A DNA stretch of 64,000 nt from the NCBI GenBank assembly GCA_008828725.1, contig MEHQ01002695.1, positions 482,836 to 546,835 on the forward strand, given 5' to 3'. Source of the stretch: Saccharina japonica (taxonomy: Eukaryota; Sar; Phaeophyceae; Laminariales; Laminariaceae). Positions within the stretch are counted from its first letter, which is position 1. The number at the start of each line of letters is the position of its first letter. The notes under the pieces were generated by a model. The model had not been told where the DNA came from, did no database searches, and worked only from the letters and a program-made list of their open reading frames with translations. This document shows positions 46,202 through 56,501 of the stretch, one piece after another. The position numbers were made by a program, and so were the translations under genes.

Positions 46202-47897
46202 GCCGCCGGGGGCCCCTCGCCTCCTAAGCGCGCTGCTCATGGAATTCCTTCCCCTGCTGGGAATGGCACCGATCGTCGCGGTGCTGGTGGCGGCCAGCCC
46301 CCGGCTTCCGTCGCCGCTGGTGCCGCCGGCCCCGCCAGGGGTGGTGCTGCGGGGGGTGCTGCTCCCGGTTGTTTTTCGGCTGGTGTTTTCCCACCGCTTC
46401 CTCGCGTCCCTCATGCTGTTGCTCCCAACGCTGCTGGGCACGGCGCGTTCGATCCTTCTCGTGCCGTCCCCCCCACCGCCGCCGCCGCTAATGCAACCCC
46501 CGCTGCGGGTCCGCTGGCTGGCGGTGCTACCGCCGCTACCGCCCCGCCGACTGTTGCACCTGCGAGCACGGCAGTTGGAGTGGGGAGGGTAGGAGCTGGC
46601 GGGCCGGCTTCTCACGCTGGCCCATCCAAAACGCAGGCCCCTGCTGGCCAGGGCCCCGCTGGCCAGGGAGGAGGAGGAAAGGGCGCTGGGGGGGCGGGTC
46701 TTGGAACTATTTCGGAGAAGTGGACGGTTGGCAACGGCAGCGCGGGCACGCCGGAAGGACAACCGGAATCTCACCTGGAGGAGATGTTCCGGAACTTGCG
46801 CCTCTCGCACCTGCTGCCTCGGTTCGTGGAGCAGGAAATCGACTTGCGTGCGCTCGCACTCATGCACGACGAGGACTTCGAGAAGCTCAAGGTGGGTGTC
46901 ACGGCGTGACTCGCTGTCTCCCTGCAATCACTTTCCTGTATTTTGGACTGCTTCCACAGGGGATGTCTGATCGGGTTGACCCGTGCTTCGACAGATGTAC
47001 CCCGTAATTTTTCTTGAGGTTACAATAATCACTTGGTTATAGTATAGGGACCCTATACCTCACCCAAAAAATGTTTTGGAGAAAAGCTAAAAACGCGGCC
47101 CCGATGAATAAATCCCAAAGCCTAGGAATTTTACAGACCAGTGCTGTAAAATACTATTACGGGGGACCATTGTAAATAGGACCTACGGTACAAGCAAAAA
47201 CCTATACATTTCCCTATTTCTACTACGAGTAACGGCCTACGGAAAAACAGAAAGCTATAAATTTTCCTATTTCTACTAACAATAGTTGGTCTTATTTACT
47301 AGTATTTACTATGTTTCTCCGTAATAATGGTATTCCAACGAAAAAAATGGGTTAAGGAGCCCGGTGTTTTCATAAATATTTTGACCGAAAAAGTGCTGCC
47401 CTCTATCGTGGCTCGCCTTGGTTGCGCTGTGTCTATTCTCGAGAGCGTTACTCGCAGAGGGCGGCAGTACACCTTTCGTGAGTGTTTCGGCCGGCTTCGA
47501 CGACCATGTCTGCGATCAGGCCATCAGCCTCCTAGCTCCTTCAAGGTGCCTCACTCGTCGGGATTCGAGCCGCGAGCACGTCCATGGGTAAATGGGCCTA
47601 GGCAAGGACAGAGTGATAAAGGTCGTCTCTCCGTCCTCCCCCCTTCCCCACCTCTCTCCCCCTGCGACCCGCCCCTGTTTCCTGCCGCCTGCTGTCATTC
47701 GAAAGGTGGCCAAGGGGCCTCAGCTGAAGATCAAGCACGCGTGCACAAAAAAGTTGGAGCAGCTGGGCTATCCCGTGGCGAGCCTTGAAGACAACAAAAA
47801 GGACGGAAAGGGGAACAAGAGGAAGGGGGATACTGGGGGGGATGGCGAAGGCGACGCCGAAGGACTCTGCTCCGTCTGCTGGAGTGAAGAGGTCGAG
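23556..47897 (+). CDS. KH- and SAM-domain protein with RING-like start, 3' end not recovered
   Basis: Fourteen exons: 23556-23832 (ATG), 28010-28164, 30715-30966, 33201-about 34199, 34669-34783, 34875-34972, 35967-36089, 38818-39012, 40746-40841, 42316-42381, 43347-43472, 44345-44464, about 45386-46891 and 47706-47897. Phases agree throughout. The product is about 1440 residues so far. Recognisable parts are a KH domain across 43347-44464 (GTGG loop), a Gly/Ala/Pro-rich exon with collagen-like Gly-X-Y triplets near 45650-45770, a SAM domain across 46780-47780, and CSVC just before the last donor, resembling the first zinc pair of a RING finger. KH domains bind single-stranded nucleic acid and SAM domains oligomerise or bind partners. 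An RNA-binding, possibly ubiquitin-ligase role is inferred. The N-terminal third is unrecognised. The ends of exon 4 and the start of exon 13 are uncertain, and exon 10 is weak. Confidence 0.75.
24962..25490. repeat. Degenerate palindromic minisatellite (CCCGTGGGATC-like)
   Basis: After a run of about 18 T, roughly 530 bp consist of short degenerate units such as GGGATCCCGTAGG, CCGCGGGATG and CCCATGGGATC, about every 10-14 bp. Most units are themselves palindromic (CCGCGG, CCATGG, GGATCC). There is no coding evidence. Confidence 0.7.
25946..26046. mobile_element. Palindromic MITE copy (ATCAGGACCC subfamily)
   Basis: GGGGGGCCATAGTAATCAGG pairs with CCTGATTACTACGTTCCCCCC. It lies about 225 bp from the poly(C) end of the LINE at 26272. 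Confidence 0.75.
26272..27548 (-). mobile_element. 5'-truncated non-LTR retrotransposon (LINE) with poly(C) tail
   Basis: A minus-strand frame of about 410 codons matches the C-terminal part of LINE reverse-transcriptase proteins. It has VDQYTYLSVEISKDCSWDAH-type sequence after the fingers/palm, then RRCIL-like thumb sequence, LEYAGEVWEG and a QMTAAKKVLG region. A CPCG...H...C cysteine-histidine motif follows near the C-terminus. The catalytic palm motifs are missing, so the copy is 5'-truncated. An in-frame TAG lies near 27535 at the truncated end. The frame ends at 26296, and the noncoding 3' end terminates in TACGCC followed by a C run (G run on the plus strand). It lies antisense within the first intron of the KH/SAM gene. 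The clade is not assigned. Confidence 0.85.
28767..28832 (-). mobile_element. LINE 3'-end fragment (element A)
   Basis: On the minus strand it reads through CGAAAGAGATGCGTAGTC and AATGACTAAGGTAAGCAAC to ATGAGTACGCC with a C run. It lies back to back with the element B copy at 28836. Confidence 0.75.
28836..29062 (-). mobile_element. Element B copy, poly(C)-tailed
   Basis: Nearly full-length B module on the minus strand, from GAAGCTGTCATCCATATGCA to GAGTACACC plus a C run. Compared with 36780 and 29936 it shows only scattered substitutions. Confidence 0.85.
29106..29170 (+). mobile_element. LINE 3'-end fragment (element A)
   Basis: The fragment reads CGAAAGAGATGCGTAGCAAT, then AAATGACTAAGGTAAGCACC, and ends ATGAGTCCGCC with C residues. 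A fragment of element B core (minus orientation, 29172-29210) follows directly. Confidence 0.7.
29650..30158 (+). mobile_element. Longest element B copy: C module plus B module
   Basis: Positions 29650-29925 match, in inverse orientation, 37020-37295. Both segments lie directly upstream of a B module beginning GAAGCTGTCATCC. The B module here runs 29936-30158 and ends GAGTACACC with a C-rich tail. The unit is therefore at least 510 bp, and shorter copies elsewhere are 5' truncations. The frame across B is open but not clearly coding. Confidence 0.75.
30377..30480. mobile_element. Palindromic MITE copy (AAATAGGACC subfamily)
   Basis: TTACGGGGGACGATAGTAAA pairs with TTTACTATGGTCTTCCGTAA. The internal AT-rich part matches 47157 and 15290. 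Confidence 0.8.
32008..32175. repeat. (CGGCT)n and (GACCC)n pentanucleotide tracts
   Basis: Eight or more GGCTC units at 32008-32050 pass into degenerate GACCC units to about 32175. They lie in the intron before the exon at 33201. Confidence 0.85.
33201..34199 (+). other. Acidic, Gly/Ala-rich exon of the KH/SAM gene
   Basis: This single exon of about 333 codons (an exon of the 23556-47897 gene) opens with a Gln-rich segment. A DFSYFPEWEVDMEAEM segment and an Asp/Ser-rich acidic tract follow. A long Gly-Ala-Pro-Arg repeat (GAGAGTRAGAGAG type) precedes a more ordered end with GEIDYCHVETWIKQ. The repeat is likely disordered. The donor is either at 34200 (CAG|GTTGCG) or at 34215. The open frame on the opposite strand here is a shadow. 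Confidence 0.6.
36123..36249 (-). mobile_element. Element B 3' fragment (CTTCATATCC variant)
   Basis: It starts about 35 bp after the donor at 36090. It carries the variant terminus GGATATGAAGTACACCCCC and a TCGATATTCTCCGTCCCGG core. The copies at 37303 and 37426 are near identical. Confidence 0.8.
36780..37295 (-). mobile_element. Element B copy with C module
   Basis: The B module occupies 36780-37013 and the C module 37020-37295, in the order expected from the copy at 29650. On the minus strand the element ends GAGTACACC with at least ten C. The junction between modules (TTAATTTAATTTCTGGTG, plus strand) is short. Confidence 0.8.
37303..37785 (-). mobile_element. Tail-to-tail cluster: three element B ends plus one LINE end
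   Basis: Three B fragments lie at 37303-37425, 37426-37548 and 37549-37694. They are followed by a LINE 3' end at 37709-37785, all on the minus strand and each separated by its own C/G run. The first two units are almost identical and both start at the same GGTGCTACCAATG point, so they may be a tandem duplication. The third unit carries the standard CATGCTCCGTCCCGG core. Confidence 0.8.
40170..40568. repeat. (GTAT)n tetranucleotide microsatellite
   Basis: About 100 perfect GTAT units lie in the intron before the exon at 40746. All six-frame YVCM and YIHT frames are repeat artefacts. Confidence 0.97.
40575..40745 (+). repeat. Tandem acceptor-like units before exon 40746
   Basis: Four degenerate units of roughly 40-50 bp each contain TGTGTGTTTTCTCGCTTG. 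Three end in an acceptor-like TATAG, GATAG or TACAG. These are followed by GGCACC (40617), GACACC (40660) and the true exon start GACATC (40746), so the earlier units mimic the exon junction. Confidence 0.65.
41017..41130. mobile_element. Palindromic MITE copy
   Basis: CACTATTACGGAGGACCATA pairs with TATGGTCCCCTGTAATAGTG, so the symmetry extends past the GGACC motif. It lies in the intron after the exon ending at 40841. Confidence 0.8.
43347..44464 (+). other. KH domain, split over two exons of the KH/SAM gene
   Basis: Exons 43347-43472 and 44345-44464 join in phase 0. The first gives LRIRSAHIPMLLGTGGSNLH, where IPMLLGTGGSNLHRIE is the canonical KH helix-GXXG-helix. The second continues with KVKVDVLQ and the C-terminal strand and helix (RKLCVAGFQNRVAAAVNRIR). 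The total is about 65 residues, normal for a type I KH domain. GTGG lacks the basic residue often found in the loop, which does not preclude binding. Confidence 0.85.
43489..43560 (-). mobile_element. LINE 3'-end fragment (element A)
   Basis: It lies 16 bp after the donor of the first KH exon. The minus strand reads CGAAAGGGATGCGTGGTCAA, then ATGGCTAAGGCAAGCAACAG, and ends ATGAGTACGCCC. Confidence 0.75.
45386..46891 (+). other. Gly/Ala/Pro-rich exon with collagen-like stretch
   Basis: This single exon of about 500 codons belongs to the KH/SAM gene. Poly-Gly is followed by Gly-X-Y triplets (GPAGPTGPPGPTGATGATGE) near 45650-45720, more poly-Gly, poly-Ala, and a Pro/Ala/Gly-rich linker. The exon ends with the first helices of a SAM domain (LEEMFRNLRLSHLLPRFVEQ). 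The collagen-like part is too short to form a classical long triple helix and may just be simple-sequence drift. An opposite-strand frame of about 500 codons is a shadow. Confidence 0.65.
46780..47780 (+). other. SAM domain across an intron
   Basis: The end of exon 45386-46891 and the start of exon 47706-47897 join in phase 0. Together they give the five-helix SAM pattern: HLEEMFRNLRL, then FVEQEIDLRALALMHDEDFE, then KLKVAKGPQLKIKHA. The conserved spacing of the D-x-x-x-L, D-F and G-x-x-x-K-I positions supports the call. The same exon then runs through a Lys/Gly-rich linker to CSVC at its end. Confidence 0.8.
47157..47324. mobile_element. Palindromic MITE copy with internal duplication
   Basis: TTACGGGGGACCATTGTAAA pairs with TTTACTATGTTTCTCCGTAA. 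The segment ACGG...CTATA...TTCCTATTTCTACTA occurs twice inside, making this copy about 60 bp longer than the others. Confidence 0.75.
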
Positions 47898-48629
47898 GTG
47901 AGAGTTATGTTTCATTGCTGTCTAGGCTCCCTCTCCTGCGTTGTTGTGATGTGTTTTGTCTCTTCTTGTCTCGTGGTTTGTGACCACTGAGCTTAGTATA
48001 TCTCTAGGGGGAAGCAGCAGAATGGACACCGGATGTGCTGGGTGTCTGGGTACATTTTTTGTATTATCAAAGGCCGAACCGGTGCTGCTCGACTATCACG
48101 AAGTATCCAGCAAAAAAACATTTGTGCTAGGATATTCATGACACCCCTTCATGCTCAAGCCCAACACACACAAGTGAAGGGGAGCCTCTCTCAAGCCCGA
48201 CCCATTTTCTCCGCACCACTGACCGGCGGCATCGTCGACATGTGTGTGTGCGTGTGCGTGTGTGTGCGTTCAAACACATTAAACCGTTATTTCAGCTACA
48301 CGTAGGCGTCTACTTATCTCCGCTCCGTCCTTCAGCGCTTGTGACCACTCAACCACCCCCTTCCTCCCCGCTCCCCCAAAGACCCTTTCATGCCGGCGTA
48401 TAATATCCCTCCCTGACCGCAGTTGACAATGCTTCTTGCCCACCTGCCCTCGTACTTGCCTCTCGCCGCTTCTCTTTGTCTTATTCGTCCTCTTCTTCCT
48501 GGTGACGGTGGTGGTGATGCTATCGTTGTCGTTCGAACGGCAACAACAACGATTTTTTCCTTTTGTGTGCCTGTCCGCTTGCTCGTCGTCGGCTTCGATG
48601 TTTTGTTCGTGCCTTTGTCGTTGTTGTCG

Positions 48630-49651
<1,022 letters not shown>

Positions 49652-49652
49652 N

Positions 49653-50520
49653 GGGGGGATAGGCGGCGGCCATCGCCAACAGCGTGCTCAGAGGCAGAAA
49701 CGCCCGTAGCAGCAGTAGGGGACGAATTCCACCGACGACACGAGTTCGAACGACGTAGCCAGGTCACCCGACGGCAACTTTCACGATACCATGGCGGTGC
49801 ACTGCTCTAACACCGACAACTGAAGACCCGTGGCGGTGTCGTCGTACGGTACAGCGCCAAACGAAGAAGCGTGTTTCAAGCGCAATGCTAACAGGGTAAG
49901 GGGGGAGAACGAGAACAAAAGAGAAATAGGAGGGGTGGGGGGGGGGTGTAAATAGGCAGCGGCCATTGTATATAGCATCTTCAGAGGCAGAACGGCCCAC
50001 AGCATCAGCAGCAGAAAACGAGCTCAAACGACGACTCACGAGGTTAGCCGACGACATCTTCACGGTAGAGGTAGGTGTGTTTCTCTACTGTAACACCGAC
50101 GAAACCTACCTGGGGTCCGTGGCAATGTTGTCGTGTGGTACAGCGAGCGCTGAACGAAGAGAACTATAGGGTTAAAGCGTGTCACGCAGGGGGAAGAGAG
50201 AGCAAGAGCCAGACGAAAGTGGACGGCCAAGATGGGTAGCGTGAGGGGGCAAGGAAGAGCGAGAGAAAATAATAGGCGAAAATGGAGGACGAAGATGGGT
50301 AGCTTGAGGGGGCAAGCAAGAATGAGAGCAAAAAATAGACGAAAGTTGAGGGCATAGGTGGGTAATAGGGCTGCAGTGGCCACCGCGAAAAGCGTTTCGA
50401 AAGCAAAAGCAGGAACGTCCACATCAGCAGCAGCAGCAGCAGCACGACAAGTTTGGCCGCCGACGGCAAAGTTCTACGCGCTGCAGGTGTTTGACCGCCA
50501 CAGTGTTCAACAGCGACACA
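49653..50520. repeat. Three diverged copies of a 300-400-bp tandem unit
   Basis: Copies start near 49657, 49950 and 50360 with GGCxGCxGTGGCCA-like sequence, then AGxAGCAGCAG and GACGAC-type stretches. Copies 1 and 2 also share CACCGACxA...GGTACAGCGC. Between copies 2 and 3 lies a shorter 61-bp tandem (three units at about 50212, 50274 and 50337). A readable frame in copy 2 (49966-50168) is open but unsupported by the other copies. Confidence 0.55.
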
Positions 50521-52497
50521 AGGCTTTAATGCTCCAAGGTGTGCACAGTAAAATCGCACGTGGCGTCCACCCCCTGCTTGGCTGGTCGCCGGAACCGCGG
50601 CAGCTCTACAAATAACTATCGGTGCCATAAGCAAGTACGTAGTGCTGGGGATCTCTGCTGTTGCGTAGTACATGCATGCTGCCACAGGTCCAACAACACA
50701 CTGCTTGCTGGTGCTGCTGCTGCTAACTTGGAGAAAAATGAGATTGGTGTTGTGTTCGGCTCTTACCGAAAGCTTAAACGGAGCCTGCCAGGAAAGAGAA
50801 AACAGGTTCGAGAGGACTCTAAATAAATCTGCACACCACGTGTAGGGTGGACGACACTTTTTTGGCTGATGATTTGATCGAAGACGTACAAAAGAACGCG
50901 ACGGGGCCAGCGAGCTGGAGCACACTGCAGAGCGAGCGTGCGTAGCACTTGTGCCCGGACAATCTTGGTCTCTCCTTTGGTACAAGCTGGCTGTGTGTTA
51001 TTATCCGCACGGAAAGCGCAAAAAAAAAAAAATCGATTTACGTCTCATCGAGGCGTGACAACCCCCCTCCCTGGCGGGGCTCCCCTGAGCACCCACTCGC
51101 TTCTGCGCAACCACATCGCGTCTCGCCGTTGATGGTGCGACAATTAGGTCTCCCATCACAACGTCGTGGTGTCTTTCACGAGATTCTACGGAGAGCACGA
51201 AAACAACAACGAAAACTCTTCCGGCTCCACAAAATGCGAGAACGCCGACAGTATAGCTTACTCCTGCCGCTGAACCGTGGGAGCAAGCACTTCGAGCAAC
51301 ACAGAGCACAGAGGGTTTTCTGTGGAGAGAACAGGCGGCGAACTCCTGTTCTCGCTTTTGGCGGGTAGACAAGAGCGAAATACCGGAAACTAGGGAAGCG
51401 AGCTGCAAGCGCCCGACTATAGGTTACCTTGTATTATGACAGTAAGAAACTGCCATACGAAGCCCATAGAGGTGCCCAACGTGCACGTTACTCTCCACCA
51501 AAACACGCCGCCCGCATTGTGCGCACCGCCCATATACGCGGAAACCCTGCCCAACCTACCTCCCCTTCCACGCGTTCTACAAAACGCCGGTTACTGTGAT
51601 AGCCCACAGACTAAAAGCAACGTAAAGGCTAGCTCACACCGTGGTGATGATCTCAACAGCCAAGCACCCCCACTCCGGTTACAGATTACATGAAAAAAAC
51701 GAAATATTTATCGTGCCTGGTAAAGCACGCCAACTCGAAAGCCGCGCCGCGACGCAGAGCCCGGCCTGCTCTTCTCGACCCCCACAAAGGACCGAGGCGA
51801 ACGCGGGGGGAGGGGGGGGGGGTCTTCTTCGTCCCCGAGGGGAAAAGAGCCAGTAACAAACACAATCAAAATAATGTAGGAAATCCTCTCGCAAGTGCAG
51901 ATGCCCCCAAGGGAAAATCGCCTGAATGAAACACATCACAGGGAATCCTCGTGCCAGTGCACATGGGCATAACAATGAAATCCGCGAGTAAGCTGCGTTG
52001 ATCGAGAACGTCGACTTATCGCACGACACTCGCCCTTAACGGACCACTGCGAGCGTGGAACCCCCCGCCCCCCCCCCCCCCCCCCTACCCCCACAATCAC
52101 CAAACATATCTACAGACAGTTGCAGCGGCAAGTAACAAAAGGGCATACACTACTGTGTCAAATACGAGCGTTTTCCGGCGGCAGCTCGCACTATGCCCCC
52201 AAAAACAAGGCGAACACGCGAACACACGTAGCACTGCACTGCTGTGCTTGCAGGCGTAACGGACTACTGTCAGCGCGTCGAAGCCCACCTCGACACACTA
52301 ATCGCTGGTGTCCTCGCTGCTTGCTACGCGGCGTGCCTGCTTCCAACAAAAAAAAAACAAGAAAGGCACCTGGTACCTCGTATGTAATAGCCTCGATCGA
52401 GTACACGAGAACCCACGAGTCGCTTGGGGACAGCTACCGACACGGATAACGGGTTCCCTACCAACATGAAACGGTTTCGGTACGTCCAGTTAAGCGC
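50521..52497. other. Intergenic region without recognised features
   Basis: No phase-consistent exons, RNA genes or known repeats were recognised. There is a C run at about 52068-52085. Short frames on both strands lack supporting splice sites. Confidence 0.4.
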
Positions 52498-55400
52498 TCA
52501 GTACATCTGCTTCATTGCGAGCATGCGCCCTTTTCGCTTCGACTTGTTGACCACCTTGCCGGCGTGCTTGTCCTCGTAGGCGGTCCCTAGCTCCTTCCCG
52601 TTCTTGCGCCGTCGCTTCTGCTTGCTGCTCATCCTCGCCGCTGTCTTCGAGAGGTTCATCTGTGACCCCGAAAACGCAAGCACACGCACGCGCACGTGCA
52701 GATGCAAAGGAAAAACGACAGCAGAGCAGAGCAGGCGCGTGAGCTCGACGTGTACCAACAGCGAAAAAGCGCATCAGGTATTGACACGCCTATGTATGAA
52801 TATGTCGTGCGAGTACGCTCGTAATGCAACACAAGATGATACACGCAGCAATAATATGCTGCTGTAGTGACAACGCCTCGCGTACGTGCCGCCAGTTTGA
52901 TTCCAGCGACGCCCTAAAACTTCTGTATTAAGGATCTGTACAATATATATAGTCCAGGGTAGACATCTCCAGCACAAGCAACACAAACCAGAAATAACGG
53001 AATAGCCGAGCAGGGGTGGGCGAGATATGTACAGTACTACCCTTTTCATAGGGCCGGTATATGCGCTATATAGCCAACAATACCGGCACTATAGGCGACA
53101 ACCGGCACTATGTACTCCGCACACTGGTGAATCCTACCTGTGCCAAGCGATTCCACAAGCACTATAAGGGGGCAACCGGCACTATAGTGACCACTTCTGT
53201 ACCGGAAAATCCAGTACGCCCGAAACGGTACTAAAAAGACTACAGTAGCTCCGAGAACTCGGACAGCAACAAACCAAAACCACTCCTACATAAACTCTAT
53301 ACTCCTATGATACGTTCTGCTGAACGCGCGACAGCTTAATCGAACTGCTTGCACGTTGTAAGAGCCGGGTTTCGTCTCTCGCCTTCCGTAGGTGGCGCTC
53401 GTCATCGGCCGCCTCCTCCATCTCCAGGGTCGCCAATTCCGTCGCCCGCGCTAGCCCAACTCCACCTATCGCAGGGGTAGCGGCGGCAGCAGCAGCAGCA
53501 GTCCCTGGGCCCTTCCCCTTGCCCTTCCCCGCTGCCGACAGTGTCGCGGCCTCGAGGTCGGCCGCTTCTTGCCTATTATATCACGAGAACACGAGGGAGC
53601 ATCGTCTTAAGTTCAGGTACTTAGTGTGTTGTTAAAAGTAGAAAGCTAGTCGTAACAGGTACACGAGAAGGATCGAACACAGACGGGGGAAAGCGCCGAC
53701 ACAAACTCGCCGAATATCAGCGTACTATTGGCCACACGAACCAAGTGCTATCATAGCTGGTGGGACGGGGGGGGGTGTCCGAACGTGAAGCGGAAGGGGG
53801 AAAGCTACGACACACGCGCGCAGCATGATGATGATGATGATGATGATACTTGTAATGGATTTTTGCATGCTCGTCGTATTGCTGTAGAAGGTTGATGAAA
53901 CCGCACTTGTCGCTTTCTATCACAACTGGGTAGGCTGCCTAGGTAGCTATGCCTGGGTCCGCCCCAAAGGGTCGATGTCCACACGAGAACACCCGATATC
54001 AATATCGAGTGAAAAGGAGTTAACATAAGCAGTGCAAAGACCCGATTGTGACAGCAGTTTCATTTCGAGTGGGAATATCCATGGTTAATCTCATACCGTA
54101 TGGTAAGATATCAGCAAGCGCTTTGTAAAACCCCCAAGAGAGATGAAGCGACTGCGCACAGGTAAAATACGCAGACTGCACTTCGTACTACATACCAGAG
54201 GGCACTAATTAGGGCTCCGGTGTTTGTTGCCCGAAGCGCAACAGGAGGTGGAAGGCGTGTTTTTCGCCTCCAGGGGGGGGCGGAAGGCCGCCGGAGGCAA
54301 AGAAAAGCGATATATGCGTAGATATTTGCCCGACAAGCACTTGACAAAAGCGCATCTAGACGCCCAAAAACGATTTTTTCGCCAACGGCGAACGCATAAA
54401 GGTGCCTCAATATTTGTTCTCGCCTTCCGCGGAAACGACACCCGCCAGGCGAGGAAATGTTCCGCGCCCAGAAACCCGTCTTACGCTTGCGCGCAACACG
54501 CCTTCCGGCGCCTGTTGTGCAAAACCGCAATTCCGACCCAATTGTTGCGCCAGCGCAACAGTACAGTGCAAGAGCTAATTAATGCCCTGCTATAGACAGT
54601 ACATGAGGATACGACTACGAGTACGTACTGATTCTCGGTACGATAAATTTACACGCCTTGCGAAAGCTGCTAAGGTCTCGTGGAAGCCTGTACCCTGCCG
54701 GGTGTAGAGCAGCAGTACGTGGTACGAAGTCGATACAGTATGCATTTGAAGCAGTCTGTATCTCCCCCAGCTCCTCTCCCCGTCACCAGCTAGCAAACAG
54801 GGGGGCAACACCAAGCAAGTTTACTCCTGACATCGAACTGCCGCATGGTTTGACGAGATGCACGGGAGGCTGAATATGGCCGTACATCAGTGCAACAAAC
54901 CGTATAATATGTCGGTGGCAGCTGAACAACCTGGAATCTTCAACCTTGAGTTACTTTGCTTGAAGTGGACAAGTGGACGACTCGTAAATACGTTTATTGA
55001 TGTCAAGATACCAAATGATTGTTCGTTCGTATCCTAAAGGAGTACCTGGTACGTCGTAGAGCAAGTGTAGAGCAGTACTCGCTCAATTACCGGTAACACG
55101 TTTACTCCTGCCAACGAACTGCCGCATGCTTCAGACGAGACGCATGGAAGGCTAAATATGGCGGTAAATCAGTGCAGCAAACCGTATATACCAGGTACGC
55201 GTACTATATCGGTGGCAGCTGAACAACCTGGAATCTTCAACCTTGAGTTACTTTGCTTGAAGTGGACAAGTGGACGACCCGTAGACGTCATGATACCAAA
55301 TGATTCTACATCGTGTGAGAGCCTTGTGAGAGCATGTATGTTTTTTTTTTTTTTTGTTTCTATTTATTTCTTCTATCTCACATTCATTATCTTCGCACTT

Positions 55401-56045
55401 CCGTCTTTCTTCCTCCCTATTAATAGTCGTAACTCAGATCCGGGGTCACAAAGTAGGCTCCTCTCCCTCCTTCCCCACTACGGTTCTTGCCTTGCATTTT
55501 TATGTGTAAAGCAGAATATATCATATGTACTCGCACAGTTACGGGTACCACCGCCGTAATCGGTTGAACTCACAGCTGACGTATTTATAATAATTTTATT
55601 TAATACCAGGTACCAGGTACTGTACGTCTGCTGTACTGGCTGTTGTACCTTGTAGGCTATCAGCAGGCGAGTCGATCATCTCTACCCCTTCCGACAACGC
55701 AGCAGCCACCATCCCTGATTAACCACGCCACGTGTAAACTCACGCAGCCTTCTTCTCTCGTCGGTAGTCTAGCAGCGCTTGCGCCGCTGACGGTCCCCCC
55801 GCAACCCGCATCTCCGCCGGTGCTGCTGCTGCTCCTCCTTCCTCGCCACTCGCTGCCGCTGCTGGTGCCTCTTTTGCTGCTGAGCTGGTGGCTAAGTCGA
55901 GGCCGACAAAGAGCTCCTTCATGTCGTTGTTCTTCGGGTCCGCCTTGAAGCCTATGTCGTCCATTGCCTTGACGGCGGCGCGGGTTGGTCCGGCAGCAGG
56001 CAGAGCGTCTGCCAGCGCTGACCTGAGGTCGTAATTGGACGACAT
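52498..56045 (-). CDS. Hypothetical protein with basic C-terminal tail, four exons seen
   Basis: Exons in transcript order: 56045-55744 (start MSSNYDLRSALADALPAAGP), 53938-53850, 53572-53314 and 52659-52498 (TGA). The last three join cleanly in phase (2, then 0). The first ends in phase 2 at a strong GTGAGT donor while the second starts in phase 0. So a short exon in 53945-55740 is missing from my model, or the first exon belongs to another transcript. The second exon encodes INLLQQYDEHAKIHYK. The third holds Gly-Lys and Ala runs then a Glu/Arg coiled-coil-like helix. The last is a Lys/Arg-rich tail (SSKQKRRRKNGKELG...), nuclear or nucleolar in style. No family is recognised. It is transcribed divergently from the RING/EF-hand gene. 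Confidence 0.6.
53047..53192. repeat. Dispersed repeat related to the 22335-22700 region
   Basis: Shared stretches include CAACAATACCGGCACTA, GCACACTGGTGAATCC, a CAAG..ATTCC segment, and GGCAACCGGCACT. It lies within an intron of the minus-strand gene. Confidence 0.65.
54819..55322. repeat. Diverged tandem duplication of about 210 bp
   Basis: TTTACTCCTG...GAACTGCCGCATG begins both copies (54819 and 55102). Both carry GTCGGTGGCAGCTGAACAACC-type sequence and the TTGAAGTGGACAAGTGGACG segment. The copies are about 283 bp apart. Confidence 0.85.
55339..55512 (-). mobile_element. 5'-truncated SINE copy
   Basis: On the minus strand it starts in ATGCAAGGCAAGAACCGTAG, continues through GGAGAGGAGCCTACTTTGTG, and ends in an A-rich tail (the T run at 55339). 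This matches the 3' half of the SINEs at 57782 and 58122, but the tRNA-like head is absent. Confidence 0.8.
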
Positions 56046-56501
56046 TTCTACGTAACGTTCCTTGCGTTCTGGGTTTTGGGTGGCGTCTCCGAGTCCCGCC
56101 TCCTCCTGCCCTCGCGTTCTCCTTCCGCTTTTCCTCTCTGCCTGCTTGCTCCCCTCCCCGCCTACAACTTGCAGGGTACTGATTTTAGTTCGTGCTTCGG
56201 CAGCAATAATGCGTTTGATGGAGATCGTTCCCTGGGCTTCCTGTAGTCCTTGGCAACAGCTATGCCGACCTACACTTTGCGATGACCTGCGAGCGCGTTG
56301 TCGACGAATCGACGAAGTTGAGTTTGCCAGGGTTTTATATAGAATATAATGGCGTTCATGTGTAAAGTATTCTATTTTCCTGTCGGTCGGGCGGGACATT
56401 GTCAACCGTACCGCGCAGCAGAGTACACCCTACGTAGTACGTCTGGAGCCCGGGCTTCAAAACCATTCGAAGGAGGGTTCGTATACCACCACCGCCGTCG
56501 T
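56046..56501. promoter_or_regulatory. Divergent intergenic region between two gene starts
   Basis: About 456 bp separate the minus-strand start codon at 56045 from the plus-strand start codon at 56502. It presumably holds both promoters and 5' UTRs. I see no convincing TATA box. Assignment as regulatory is by position only. Confidence 0.4.

Larger units (their letters stand above)
53939..55743 (-). other. Intron(s) of the minus-strand gene
   Basis: The region contains a diverged tandem duplication and a truncated SINE, listed separately. A GC-rich stretch at 54220-54520 with repeated GCGCAAC and GCCGAA-like words has open frames on both strands but no supported gene. A missing short exon should lie somewhere here. 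Confidence 0.45.

Noticed and set aside
45401-46927. 508-residue minus-strand open frame
   Set aside because: It is the shadow of the plus-strand Gly/Ala/Pro-rich exon, which ends in a recognisable SAM domain and has matching splice phases.
50182-50985. 267-residue minus-strand open frame with hydrophobic stretches
   Set aside because: It runs across tandem repeats and CAG-rich sequence. The Leu runs come from the repeat, and no splice or homology support was seen.
54224-54595. 123-residue plus-strand frame
   Set aside because: It is a GC-rich stretch inside the minus-strand gene's intron, open on both strands, with repeated short words and no recognisable domain.
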